From JAKACA01 sp049510975 (lineage in GTDB: Bacteria > Actinomycetota > Acidimicrobiia > Acidimicrobiales > Bog-793): a DNA stretch of 64,000 nt. A program made the position numbers and the translations under genes. This document shows positions 43,594 to 52,472 of this stretch, in pieces. Each line of letters begins with the position of its first letter. Position 1 is the first letter of the stretch. Below the pieces are notes generated by a model that saw only the letters and a list, made by a program, of their open reading frames with translations, did not search any database and had not been told where the DNA came from. Where the stretch lies: contig JBEKYM010000016.1 in the NCBI GenBank assembly GCA_049510975.1, positions 1-64,000 on the forward strand. The letters are read 5' to 3'.

Positions 43594-44571
43594 TCAGCGG
43601 CTCACCGGCGCCGGCTCGAAGTCGCCGTCGCGCTCGGCGGGTGCCACGTGGACACAGTTGCGCCCCGCCGCCTTGGCCCGAAAGAGTGCTTCGTCAGCCA
43701 GTTTGAGGAGCTCCGGGACCATGGCGGATGATCCCTGGACCCAGCTCGACACGCCGCCGCTGAGTGTGACGACAAGCGGTGGCGTGGGCCGGGCGTCGTG
43801 CGGCATGGCCACGGCGGCCACAGCTCCGCACAGCCGTCCCGCCGCCTTGGCGGCCTCGTCGACGCTGCAGTCAGGCAGGAGGAGCAGGAACTCCTCGCCG
43901 CCATAGCGGTAGAGGCCCTCTCCGGCGCGGACCAGCTGATCGAGGCATCGGGCCACCTCGCGCAAGGCATGGTCGCCCGCCAGATGGCCGTAGTGGTCGT
44001 TGTAGGACTTGAAGTGATCGATGTCGAACAGTGCCACGCTGTAGGAGCGTCCCGTCCGAAGTGCCCTTGCGTGGGTGCGCCCCAGATCCTCCTCCATGTG
44101 GCGGCGGTTTCCCACGCCGGTCAGGGGGTCAGTGAGCGACTGGCCGAGCAGCTCGAGGTTCGCCCGCTCGAGCTCGGCGCGGAAATGCGCCACTTGACGG
44201 TGCAGGGCCGTGACCCGCTCGGCTGCCACGAGTCGAGTCTGAACGGCGAATGGCTCGACGGGCTTGACGAGGTAGTCGTCGGCCCCGGAGCTCATTCCCT
44301 CGAGGACTTGCTCCGGCTGACCGAGCCCGGTGATCAAGACGATGTAGACGTACTGGCTCGTCAGCTCGTGGCGGACCCGCCTGCAGAGCTCTGGACCGTC
44401 GACGCCCGGCATCATCCAGTCGGTGAGCAAGACGTCGATCCGCTCCGACGCCAGCATCTCCCAGGCGCTCGAGCCATCCTTCGCGACGAGGCAGGTGTGG
44501 CCCAACTTGGAGGCCATCGCCTTCAGCATGAGTCGACTCGTGCTGTCATCGTCGGCGATCAGGATGCGCAC
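43594..44571 (-). CDS. Response regulator with GGDEF domain (diguanylate cyclase)
   Basis: A 325-residue two-domain protein. The receiver domain (about 1-120) begins VRILIADDDSTSRLML, with the phospho-acceptor Asp in LLTDWMMPGVDG and Lys in LVKPVEPF. The GGDEF domain (about 150-320) has YGGEEF near residue 222 and FDIDHFKSYNDHYGH. It should make cyclic di-GMP when phosphorylated. GTG 44571 starts only 2 bases after the stop of the hybrid kinase gene, so the pair is one transcript and probably one pathway. It resembles PleD/WspR in layout. Confidence 0.93.
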   Translation of the reverse strand: MRILIADDDSTSRLMLKAMASKLGHTCLVAKDGSSAWEMLASERIDVLLTDWMMPGVDGPELCRRVRHELTSQYVYIVLITGLGQPEQVLEGMSSGADDYLVKPVEPFAVQTRLVAAERVTALHRQVAHFRAELERANLELLGQSLTDPLTGVGNRRHMEEDLGRTHARALRTGRSYSVALFDIDHFKSYNDHYGHLAGDHALREVARCLDQLVRAGEGLYRYGGEEFLLLLPDCSVDEAAKAAGRLCGAVAAVAMPHDARPTPPLVVTLSGGVSSWVQGSSAMVPELLKLADEALFRAKAAGRNCVHVAPAERDGDFEPAPVSR

Positions 44572-44573
44572 GG

Positions 44574-47500
44574 TCAGGTCCTGGTCGGCGTGCTGACGGT
44601 GAGCCGGGCGAGCGCTTCCCGGATTTCGTCGAACTCGATGTCGAAACGCTCCAGCAGCTCGGAGGCGTCCTCGGCGTGCGCGAACGGCGCTCGCCGTTCG
44701 AGCTCGGCACAGATGTGCGCCAGGCGGCTGGCACCGACGTTCGCGCTGGCGCCGCTCAGCAGGTGGGCGACGCGCTTCAGCGCCGAGGCGTCCCCGTCGG
44801 CCACGGCGGAGGCGAGCTGCTCGCGGCCTTCTGCAGTCTGGACGAGATACTCCTCGACGACTTCGCAGAGGACCGCTCCCTCCCCGTCGTCGAGGCTGCG
44901 GAGCAGCTGGATCTGAGCCGCGTCGAGCGTTTGCGTCCCCTTGGTGGCCGGCGACTCGGTGGCGGGCGCCGCCCAACTCGGATCACCCGGTGTCTGGAGA
45001 ATCCAGCGCTCGAGAGCCGCCGCCACGATCTCCAGCCGCACCGGCTTGGTGATGTAGTCGTCCATGCCGGCGGCGAGGCACGTCTCCCGGTCTCCGTCCA
45101 TGGCGGCGGCTGTCATGGCGATGATGGGAGTCCGGCGCTCTCGACCCTCGAGACGGCGAATCTGGGCGGTGGCCTCGAACCCGTCCATCTCTGGCATCTG
45201 GCAGTCCATGAGGATTGCGTCGTAGCGCCGCGCACGGACAGCGCTGACGGCTTCGCCGCCATGATTGGCGACGTCGAACTGGTAGCCAAGCTTGTTGAGC
45301 ACCTTGGAGCCGACGAGCTGGTTCATCTTGTTGTCTTCGACCAGAAGCACCGTCCCGGCCGCCTGGGTCGCCTCCGGACGCTGAGCCACGGGCTTTGCCG
45401 ACGGAGCCGCTGGTGCGCCGCCGAGGCTCGTGATCAACACGTCGAACAGCTCCGACGACCGGACCGGCTTGGTGAGGCTGGCGGCAAACCCGCGCAGGTG
45501 GGACTCGGCGTCTCCGAGACGCTGACCCGACGAGCTGAGCAGGAAGAGCGTCATCGTCGACGTTGCCGGATCCGCCTTCAGGTCGCGGGCGAGCTCGATC
45601 CCGTCCATGCCTGGCATGTTGAGGTCGATCACGCCGAGCTCGAACATCTCGCCGGCTTCAGCGGCGGCGGCGGCAAGCCAGAGCGCCTCGTACCCGTCGA
45701 CTGCTTCGACGGTTTCGACACCCCAGGATGCCAACTGCTGACGCAGGATCTTGCGGTTGGTGGTGTTGTCGTCGACGACGAGGGCCCGTCGCCCTGCGAG
45801 GTGGCTGGGCTCGCTCCCCGAACTTGCCGGCAGCTCGCTCTCCGCACGGAGCAGCGACAGCTCGAACCAGAACGTCGATCCCTCGCCTGGCGCACTGACC
45901 AGACCGAGTTGGCCCCCCATCAGCTCGACCAGTTGCCGGCTGATCGCCAAGCCCAGCCCGGTGCCGCCGAACTTTCGCGTCGTCGAGGAGTCGGCCTGCG
46001 CGAAGGGACGGAACAGCCGCTCCTGGTCGGCGGCCGCGATGCCGATGCCCATGTCGATGACCTCGAAGCGCAACGCCACCCGCTCGGCGTTCTCGTGCAG
46101 CACCGAGACCCGTGTGACGACCTCGCCCTCGGACGTGAACTTGACGGCGTTCGAGCCGAGGTTGAGCAGCACCTGCTGGATGCGGACGGCATCGCCGAGC
46201 AGCGCCGTAGGAACCTCGGGGTGCACGTCGATCAGAAGTTCGATGCCCTTGCCGTGAGCTGCGCCGGCGAGGATGCGACCGACGTCGTCGACGACGGCGG
46301 GCACGTTGAGGGCGGCCACTTCGACGTCCAGTTGCCCGGCCTCGATCTTGGAGAAGTCCAGGATGTCGTTGACGATCACGAGCAGGTTCTCGGCCGAGAC
46401 CTTGACTCCCGAGGCAAGCTCGAGCTGATCTTCGTCGAGGTGGGTTTCGAGGAGGAGCTCGGTGAGGCCGATCACACCGTTCATGGGGGTACGGATCTCA
46501 TGGCTCATCGTCGACAGGAAGTCAGATTTCGCCTTCGACGCCATGAGTGCACCGTCGCGGGCTGCTGCGAGGTCCTCGGCCGCCTGGCGCGCCTCGGTCA
46601 CGTCGCTGCCGTTGAGGACGTACCCGCGCACGGAGAGGTCCGCCAGCAGGTTCGTGGCCGTCCAGGCGATGGTCCTCCAGGCGCCGTTGCGGTGCCGCAT
46701 GCGCGTCTCGAAGGCGGCGGTCTCGGTCGTGCCGAGAGCGAGCCGCTGGAGGTGGTCGATCATCGAGTCGCTGTCATTCGGGTGCACGAGGTCGGTGATC
46801 GGGTCGCCTTGCAGATCGACCGGCGAGTAGCCGAGCATCCGATCCGATGACGGCGTGACGTAGGCGATGCTGAAGTCGGCCTCGGCCACGACGATGAGAT
46901 CCCAGGCGTTGTCGATCAGCGAGCGGAAGCGGGCCGAATTCAGCGCCTGCGACTCGCGCATGGTGATGGTGACGCGCACGCCGGCGACGAGGAGCGTCCC
47001 GGCGGCAAGGCCGACGGCACCCTTGCCGATGTGTCCGACGCTCGCCGCGAAGACGATGAACAAGCTGGCGGCGGCGCCGACAGCGGGGAGAGCGAAACCG
47101 GCGATCTTCTGCGTGTTCAGCTTCTCGGTGCTCGCCGGCAGCACCCAGACGGCGATCGCCAGCATCAACAGCGAGATCGGCCAGGCGGCGGCGTTGGTGA
47201 CGTAGCCGATCTTGCTGTTCGGCTGCAAGAGGTTGAAGACGTCCCCCACGGCGTTCGAGGCGAAGGCGACGCTCGCAATCGCAAGAAACCGCCGGTATTC
47301 CTTCGGAAGCACGGCCAGGCCACCAATGGCAAGGGCGAGGAGCAGCACGTCGCCGGAGGGGTACACCATGCTCGTGGCGGTGGCCAGCTTGCTGCCGCCG
47401 GTTGCCTTCAATACGGCGTTGAACAGGAAGGCGGCCGAGATGGAGGCGACGCCGAGGCCGGCTGTCAGGCCGTCGAGGGACGTGGCCACGAGCGACTTGT

Positions 47501-47918
47501 GGTTGCTTCCCCGGATGAGCGCCATGATGCTCAAGTAGCAGAGGGGGAAGAAGCCGACGTAGAAGGCGTCGGCGACGGACGGGACCGGCGGAGTGCCGCC
47601 GCCCAGCGTCTCGATGGTGAGGGCGATATCTCCCAGGGCCCAGGAGATGCAGGCGGCTCCGAGGATCAGCGGGAATGCTTTGGCAGCAGGCTGACTGGAG
47701 CGCCACGAAGCCTCGAAGTATCGGCTGATGCAGACGGTGCCGAGCGCCAGCTCGAGGAAGCTGACCCCCCAGCCGTCCACGGCCGTGAAGTAAGAGCCCG
47801 CCTTTCTCGCCAGCAGGGAGACGAGGAAGGCGACGACCATCGCCGAGAGGGTTGCCAGGATCCACCGCACACGCCGGTTGTCCAGCGTGCTGCCAAGATC
47901 AGGTGGAGCTGTCGTCAT
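44574..47918 (-). CDS. Membrane hybrid histidine kinase (PAS, two receivers, Hpt)
   Basis: A 1,114-residue phosphorelay protein: about eight N-terminal membrane helices (to about 310), a PAS domain (about 325-450), HisKA with MSHEIRTPMNGV (His near 474), an ATPase domain (GGTGLGLAISRQLVELMGG), receiver 1 (GVIDLNMPGMDG, about 763), receiver 2 (ILMDCQMPEMDG, about 902) and a C-terminal Hpt (VAHLLSGASANVG, His near 1050; the usual Lys after it is Ser). The phosphate would flow to the linked GGDEF response regulator. The membrane sensing domain has no recognised ligand. Confidence 0.93.
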   Translation of the reverse strand: MTTAPPDLGSTLDNRRVRWILATLSAMVVAFLVSLLARKAGSYFTAVDGWGVSFLELALGTVCISRYFEASWRSSQPAAKAFPLILGAACISWALGDIALTIETLGGGTPPVPSVADAFYVGFFPLCYLSIMALIRGSNHKSLVATSLDGLTAGLGVASISAAFLFNAVLKATGGSKLATATSMVYPSGDVLLLALAIGGLAVLPKEYRRFLAIASVAFASNAVGDVFNLLQPNSKIGYVTNAAAWPISLLMLAIAVWVLPASTEKLNTQKIAGFALPAVGAAASLFIVFAASVGHIGKGAVGLAAGTLLVAGVRVTITMRESQALNSARFRSLIDNAWDLIVVAEADFSIAYVTPSSDRMLGYSPVDLQGDPITDLVHPNDSDSMIDHLQRLALGTTETAAFETRMRHRNGAWRTIAWTATNLLADLSVRGYVLNGSDVTEARQAAEDLAAARDGALMASKAKSDFLSTMSHEIRTPMNGVIGLTELLLETHLDEDQLELASGVKVSAENLLVIVNDILDFSKIEAGQLDVEVAALNVPAVVDDVGRILAGAAHGKGIELLIDVHPEVPTALLGDAVRIQQVLLNLGSNAVKFTSEGEVVTRVSVLHENAERVALRFEVIDMGIGIAAADQERLFRPFAQADSSTTRKFGGTGLGLAISRQLVELMGGQLGLVSAPGEGSTFWFELSLLRAESELPASSGSEPSHLAGRRALVVDDNTTNRKILRQQLASWGVETVEAVDGYEALWLAAAAAEAGEMFELGVIDLNMPGMDGIELARDLKADPATSTMTLFLLSSSGQRLGDAESHLRGFAASLTKPVRSSELFDVLITSLGGAPAAPSAKPVAQRPEATQAAGTVLLVEDNKMNQLVGSKVLNKLGYQFDVANHGGEAVSAVRARRYDAILMDCQMPEMDGFEATAQIRRLEGRERRTPIIAMTAAAMDGDRETCLAAGMDDYITKPVRLEIVAAALERWILQTPGDPSWAAPATESPATKGTQTLDAAQIQLLRSLDDGEGAVLCEVVEEYLVQTAEGREQLASAVADGDASALKRVAHLLSGASANVGASRLAHICAELERRAPFAHAEDASELLERFDIEFDEIREALARLTVSTPTRT

Positions 47919-48252
47919 CGTCGCCTCTGCTCTCGCGCGCCTCCGTCATCCGGCTCGGCGGGCGTGCCTCCGTCCGTTTTGTGCCAATTCGTTATCGACA
48001 CAACTCCGACCGGCTTGAGCCGAGCGCATCAAGGCGTCGCCGCGGTCGCGCCGGGGGCGCCAGGTGCAACTGCGCCAACACGAGGTGCGGCGGTAGGAGT
48101 GACTGACGCCGAGCGGCTTGGCGAGATCGTTCCGCGCCGTTGGAGCCGAAACGATGAGTTCGGTCGCGGTGTGGCGTCTGGTAAGTGTGGGCACACTCCG
48201 ACGAGGAGACCGCCAGCCAACTGCGTGACGTCGATCGATGAAGGAGCGAGGC
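47919..48252. other. Intergenic region between the hybrid kinase and the DUF899 gene
   Basis: 334 bp of divergent promoter region with no credible gene. TTGTGTC...GGCACAA near 47983-48003 is an imperfect symmetric element in an AT-richer patch, plausible for the kinase promoter. A GGAG-type ribosome site at 48241-48246 serves the DUF899 gene. Confidence 0.6.
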
Positions 48253-48882
48253 ATGGGTGCTGTACCGAAGGTCGTTTCTGCCGAGGAGTGGCAGCAGGAG
48301 CGAGCGGCGTTGCTGCAGGCCGAGAAGGAGGCGACGCGCGCCCTCGATGCCCTGGCGGCACGCCGTCGCCGTCTCCCCATGGTCCGGTTCGACACCGCTC
48401 GCTACGTCTTTGACACCACCGATGGTCCGAAATCCCTGCTGGATCTGTTCGCCGGACGAGCTCAACTCGCCGTGTACCAGTTCATGGACAACGGGCCGGA
48501 CGCCTTCTGCCCGGGCTGCACTCATTTCACCAACAACGTCGCCGACTTGGCCGACCTTGCCGAGGCGGGCGTGAGCTGGTGGACGATCTCGAACATGCCG
48601 CTTGCTCAGATCGAGGCCTACAAGGAACACATGGGCTGGACGGTGCCGTTCGCGTCGTCGCGGAACACGCCCTTCGCCAAGGACACCGGCGCGGACGGCC
48701 TGTTCATGCTGAGTATCTTCCTCCGCGACGGCGAGGACGTCTACCGGACCTATTCGACGACGGCTCGCGGCGTTGACCGTCTCCTCTTCGTGAACAACAT
48801 CCTCGACCTCATGCCCTACGGGAGGCAGGAGGAGTGGGAGGACTCGCCCCCCGGGTGGCCGCAGCATCCCACCTACGGGTAA
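48253..48882 (+). CDS. DUF899 thioredoxin-like protein
   Basis: A 209-residue member of DUF899, a thioredoxin-fold family of unknown function. The redox-like centre is FCPGCTHFTNN and family features are YQFMDNGPDA, WWTISNMPLAQIEAYKEHMG and VYRTYSTTARGVD. It has a helical leader (about 1-45) rich in Arg/Ala. ATG 48253 is preferred to ATG 48238 because AAGGAG ends 6 bases before it. No metal or electron donor partner is adjacent. Confidence 0.88.
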   Translation: MGAVPKVVSAEEWQQERAALLQAEKEATRALDALAARRRRLPMVRFDTARYVFDTTDGPKSLLDLFAGRAQLAVYQFMDNGPDAFCPGCTHFTNNVADLADLAEAGVSWWTISNMPLAQIEAYKEHMGWTVPFASSRNTPFAKDTGADGLFMLSIFLRDGEDVYRTYSTTARGVDRLLFVNNILDLMPYGRQEEWEDSPPGWPQHPTYG

Positions 48883-49114
48883 GAGTGTGACCGAGCGCCG
48901 AGTTGTCCTCGCGTAGGGCGGCGTGTCGGGCCTGACCAAAACAAGGCGAGCGTAGAGGCACTCGCCGTTTCCTCGAGACCGGGCGGCCCCGGGTCCGCTG
49001 CCTGCTTGCCGGCCCGGGTCGCGTCGCGTCGGGCAGGATCTCTCTGGCAGGATCCGCTACCCGAACCCGGTGTGCCGTGACCAACCCCCGTCCGTCCGAG
49101 GAGGCCTCTGCAAC

Positions 49115-50035
49115 GTGAAGTCCGCTCCCCACAATCGCCGGCCTACTCCGGCGGATCCGGCTCACTCCGTGCGGCCGGAGGGCCAGGTGCCGCTGATCGG
49201 CCGCATTTTCCCTGCCCCGGTCGCTGCCAAAGTGCCGGAGGTCATCCTCGTCTTCTGGGTCGTGAAGATCCTGACAACCGCCGGCGGGGAAGCCACGTCC
49301 GACTACCTGAAGAAACTCGGGAACATCAAGGGTGGCGGCACGGAGGTGCTGCTGTTCCTCATCGGCCTCGTGCTGCAATTCAGCACCCGCCGGTACCGAG
49401 CCTTTGCCTACTGGTTTCTCGCCTTCGCGATCGCCATCTTCGGCACGGGCGTCTCCGATTTCCTCCACCTCGACGTCCACATCCCCTACGCAGGAACGAC
49501 CCTGCTGTGGGCGGTCATACTGGCCACCATCTTTTGGCTGTGGAATGGAAGCGAGCACACGCTGTCCATCCACAGCATCACGACGCAACGACGGGAAGCC
49601 TTCTACTGGGCGACCGTGTTCGCCACCTTCGCCCTTGGGACGGCGCTCGGGGACTTCACGGCGACTTCGCTCAAATTGGGCTACCTGGCCTCAGGCATCC
49701 TCTTCGGTGTCGTCATCCTCCTGCCGGCCTTGGCGTGGTGGCGGCTCGGCTTGAACAGCATTGCGGCGTTCTGGGCCTCCTACGTCGTCACGCGGCCCCT
49801 GGGCGCATCTTTCGCCGACTACATCAGCAAGCCCCGCGCCATCAGCGGGATCAATTTCGGAGACGGACCCACAGCGATCGTCTTTGCCGTCGCCGTCTTC
49901 ATCCTCGTCGTCTACCTCGCCATCGCCCGCCCGGACATCCAGCCGCCCCTCAGCGCGGCCGTCCCGACGCAACGGTCGAACCGGTCGACCCCTGGCCTCC
50001 TTGGCGGTGCGCAAACAGAGATCGACGTTGAATAA
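49115..50035 (+). CDS. COG4705-like multi-pass membrane protein
   Basis: A 306-residue membrane protein with about eight helices. Repeated polar motifs lie inside the membrane region: KILTTAGGEATSDYL in the first half and LGTALGDFTATSLKLGY in the second, an internal duplication typical of the uncharacterised COG4705 family. GTG 49115 follows GAGGAGG about 10 bases upstream. The C-terminal 30 residues are polar. A 9-bp direct repeat (GGCAGGATC at 49032 and 49046) lies upstream. Transport is suspected from the pattern only. Confidence 0.72.
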   Translation: MKSAPHNRRPTPADPAHSVRPEGQVPLIGRIFPAPVAAKVPEVILVFWVVKILTTAGGEATSDYLKKLGNIKGGGTEVLLFLIGLVLQFSTRRYRAFAYWFLAFAIAIFGTGVSDFLHLDVHIPYAGTTLLWAVILATIFWLWNGSEHTLSIHSITTQRREAFYWATVFATFALGTALGDFTATSLKLGYLASGILFGVVILLPALAWWRLGLNSIAAFWASYVVTRPLGASFADYISKPRAISGINFGDGPTAIVFAVAVFILVVYLAIARPDIQPPLSAAVPTQRSNRSTPGLLGGAQTEIDVE

Positions 50036-50181
50036 CTCGCTTTGAGGGTGCCCCCGCCGTACCGGCGCTGCGGTCGGGACGATCTGTACATCTCGGCGCC
50101 GTGCAGATCGCCGCCTCGAGCAGGGCGCGTAGCGCCGTTGTGTACTCATCAAAAGCCTGGCGCCCCGTGGGGCTGAGTCGA

Positions 50182-51060
50182 TCAGGTCCAGTTCTCACCC
50201 GTCGCCACCAGATCGAGCGTCGCAAGGCGCGCGGGCTCCGCAACAGCCTCGATCGTTGCGATCCGGTCAGCGACGAAGGTGAAGAGCAGCACGACGCGTG
50301 GCTGACCACGGGGCATCCAGGCGGCGGCCGGGACTCCGTCGACGAGCACTGCTTGCGCGCCGCGCGCTCGCATCGAGAACGCCGCCACTGCCTCGGCGCC
50401 GAGCGCCGCTCCGGGTCCACCCATGGCGACAGCAGCCGCGTCGGCTCGCAGCACCGCTTCGGGGTCCAGCAGTTCGACCAGCGCCGAGAAGTCGCCGCGC
50501 CTTGCCGCCGCCAGGAACGCGTCGACCAGCCTGGCCTGCCGGAGCCTGTCGGGGCCGTGCCCGGCATCGGTGTGCTGAACACGACGGCGTGCCCGGCTCG
50601 CCAGCTGGCGGGCGGCGGTGGCATTGCGCCCGACGATCGGGGCGATGTCCTCGAACGGCACGGCAAACATGTCGTGCAGCACAAATGCGACGCGCTCGGT
50701 CGGGGTGAGTGTGTCGAGCACGATCAACAGCGCGAGACCGACCGAATCGGCGACGAGCGCCTCGCTCTCGGGATCGAGCCCGCCCTCCTCGTAGAACTCG
50801 TCGGCGATGTCGGCGTCGAGAGGGACGTTCGATCGGGTCCGGCGCGACTGGAGGAGCGTGAGGCATACCCGGGACACGACCGTCGTGAGCCAGGCTCCGA
50901 GGTTCTCCACCGCGCTCGTGTCCGAACGACTGAAACGGATCCACGCCTCCTGGATCGCATCGTCGGCCTCGGTCCTGGAGCCGAGCATGCGGGAGGCGAG
51001 GGCCGTGAGCCGCGGCCGGTGTTCCTCGAAGTGCGTGGCAAGCCACGTGCTCTCGTCCAT
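50182..51060 (-). CDS. ECF sigma factor, SigJ type with SnoaL-like C-terminal domain
   Basis: A 292-residue ECF sigma factor. Region 2 is about 8-75 (MLGSRTEADDAIQEAWIRFS) and region 4 about 110-165 (LTPTERVAFVLHDMFAVPFE, then ARQLASRARRRVQ). The C-terminal 115 residues form a SnoaL/NTF2-like domain (LVDAFLAAARRGDFSALVEL) that in related sigma factors replaces an anti-sigma factor. The usual DGGGK-type motif of ECF41 proteins appears as RADAAAVAMGG. It is divergent from a carboxymuconolactone-decarboxylase-like gene, a typical partner of these sigma factors. Confidence 0.9.
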   Translation of the reverse strand: MDESTWLATHFEEHRPRLTALASRMLGSRTEADDAIQEAWIRFSRSDTSAVENLGAWLTTVVSRVCLTLLQSRRTRSNVPLDADIADEFYEEGGLDPESEALVADSVGLALLIVLDTLTPTERVAFVLHDMFAVPFEDIAPIVGRNATAARQLASRARRRVQHTDAGHGPDRLRQARLVDAFLAAARRGDFSALVELLDPEAVLRADAAAVAMGGPGAALGAEAVAAFSMRARGAQAVLVDGVPAAAWMPRGQPRVVLLFTFVADRIATIEAVAEPARLATLDLVATGENWT

Positions 51061-51154
51061 CGTCACATTCCTTTGCGCTCGTCGGTCTACTGAACATGAC
51101 CGGCGCTGCGCCGCCGGTGTGACCGATACGACCCTAGGTAAAGGAGACGGTGCC

Positions 51155-51631
51155 ATGACCACCACCGAGACGATCCCAACGCAACGCATGAAGAACCCCG
51201 CCCTCGTCATCCCCGAGGCGATGACCGCGATCCAAGCACTCATTGCCTCCACCCAAAAGGGCGGCGTGGACGAGAAGACTCTCGGGCTCGTGCACCTACG
51301 TGCCAGCCAGATCAACGGGTGCAGCTTCTGCGTCGACTTCGGCTGGAAGAACGGCGGCAAGACCGGCGAAAGCGTTGAGCGTCTCTTCGCCGTTTCGGCA
51401 TGGCGAGAGTCGCCGTACTTCAACGACGCCGAGAGAGCGGCGCTCGCGCTGGCGGAGTCCGTCACCCGCCTCGCTGATCGGCCCGACCCCGTGTCCGACG
51501 AGATCTGGGACGAGGCGGCTCGCCACTACGACGAGGCCGGACTCGCGGCGCTGCTGCTGATGATCGCCACGACGAACGTGTTCAACCGCCTGAACGTCGC
51601 CACCCGTCAACGCGCCGGAACCTGGTCGTGA
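51155..51631 (+). CDS. Carboxymuconolactone-decarboxylase/AhpD-like protein
   Basis: A 158-residue CMD/AhpD-fold protein. The redox pair is in INGCSFCVDFGWKNG. AhpD peroxidases have CxxCxxxH; here the His position is Gly, so classic peroxidase relay is unlikely, though CxxC remains. AAAGGAG lies 8 bases before ATG 51155. Divergent from the SigJ-type gene, which probably drives it. Confidence 0.88.
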   Translation: MTTTETIPTQRMKNPALVIPEAMTAIQALIASTQKGGVDEKTLGLVHLRASQINGCSFCVDFGWKNGGKTGESVERLFAVSAWRESPYFNDAERAALALAESVTRLADRPDPVSDEIWDEAARHYDEAGLAALLLMIATTNVFNRLNVATRQRAGTWS

Positions 51632-51692
51632 CGTCGATCGTGGCCGGTCGAACCATCGAGCCGCCCGGCCCCCCGAGAAGCCGTCCTCGCCG

Positions 51693-52373
51693 TTAGCAGG
51701 GCGGCCGTCCGGTCGGCACTGCTGACGGGGCGGGGTGCTTGGCATCGGACCCGCCGACGCTGTCGCCGCCCCGTTGCTGAGTGAGAGCTTCCAGGGCGGC
51801 GACGTGTGCCGTTACGTCTGCTGACCCGGCCAGCGCTCGCTGTGCCACGAACCCGAGGGTGATCGAGGTCAGCAGCTCCGCCACGCCTTCGGGGTCCGCC
51901 GCGGCGTCGAACGTGCCGGCCGCTTGCCAACGCTTCACGGCCTCGAGGAACAGCTTGCGCAGACCGGAGTAGGAAGCACGAGTGGCGGCTTTGAGCTGGG
52001 GGTCGCTCTGCGAGTGGCTCCAACCGTGGAGCGAGACCGCCAGACGGTCGATGCCGCCTTTCTTGTGCCGACCGAACCCGACGACGGCACGCAACACCTG
52101 CTCGACGAGCTCGGGCAGGGGCGGGGGCTCCGGGTTGGTGAGCACCGGCCCGAGATCCTCGGCCATGGCCGCTGTTCCTTCGGTCACAACGGCATTGATG
52201 ATCTCGTCCTTGCCCTTGAAGTAGCCGTACACGGCGCCAGTGGACAGGCCGGACCGGGCGATGATCATCTCCATCGACACGGCCTCGAGGCCGTGGTCCT
52301 GCAGGCAGGCGCGCGCTGCTTCGAGGACTTGCTCGCGTCGAGCCTCGCGCCGCTCGTCGGTGATCCGAGGCAC
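51693..52373 (-). CDS. TetR-family regulator of the MFS/CoA-transferase unit
   Basis: A 226-residue TetR protein with HTH ARACLQDHGLEAVSMEMIIA followed by LSTGAVYGYFKGKDEII. The C-terminal 25 residues are unstructured. It is divergent from the MFS gene, with 99 bases between that hold the TTGACA promoter and repeated GAAxATTC elements (52388-52456), so it likely represses both. Confidence 0.9.
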   Translation of the reverse strand: MPRITDERREARREQVLEAARACLQDHGLEAVSMEMIIARSGLSTGAVYGYFKGKDEIINAVVTEGTAAMAEDLGPVLTNPEPPPLPELVEQVLRAVVGFGRHKKGGIDRLAVSLHGWSHSQSDPQLKAATRASYSGLRKLFLEAVKRWQAAGTFDAAADPEGVAELLTSITLGFVAQRALAGSADVTAHVAALEALTQQRGGDSVGGSDAKHPAPSAVPTGRPPC

Positions 52374-52387
52374 ACGACGACGCTATC

Positions 52388-52456
52388 ACAAACAAAACGA
52401 ACATTCCCTCTTGACATCCCGGAAGTCGTCTGTTACAAACAGAATATTCCTTCGTT
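52388..52456. promoter_or_regulatory. Promoter and operator-like repeats between TetR and MFS
   Basis: TTGACA (52411-52416) and TACAAA (52434-52439) with a 17-base spacer form a good promoter for the MFS gene. ACAAAC, GAACATTC (52399-52406) and GAATATTC (52442-52449) are repeated on both sides of it, and AACGAA (52396-52401) mirrors TTCGTT (52451-52456). Confidence 0.55.
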
Positions 52457-52472
52457 ATAGGAGACGACGACC

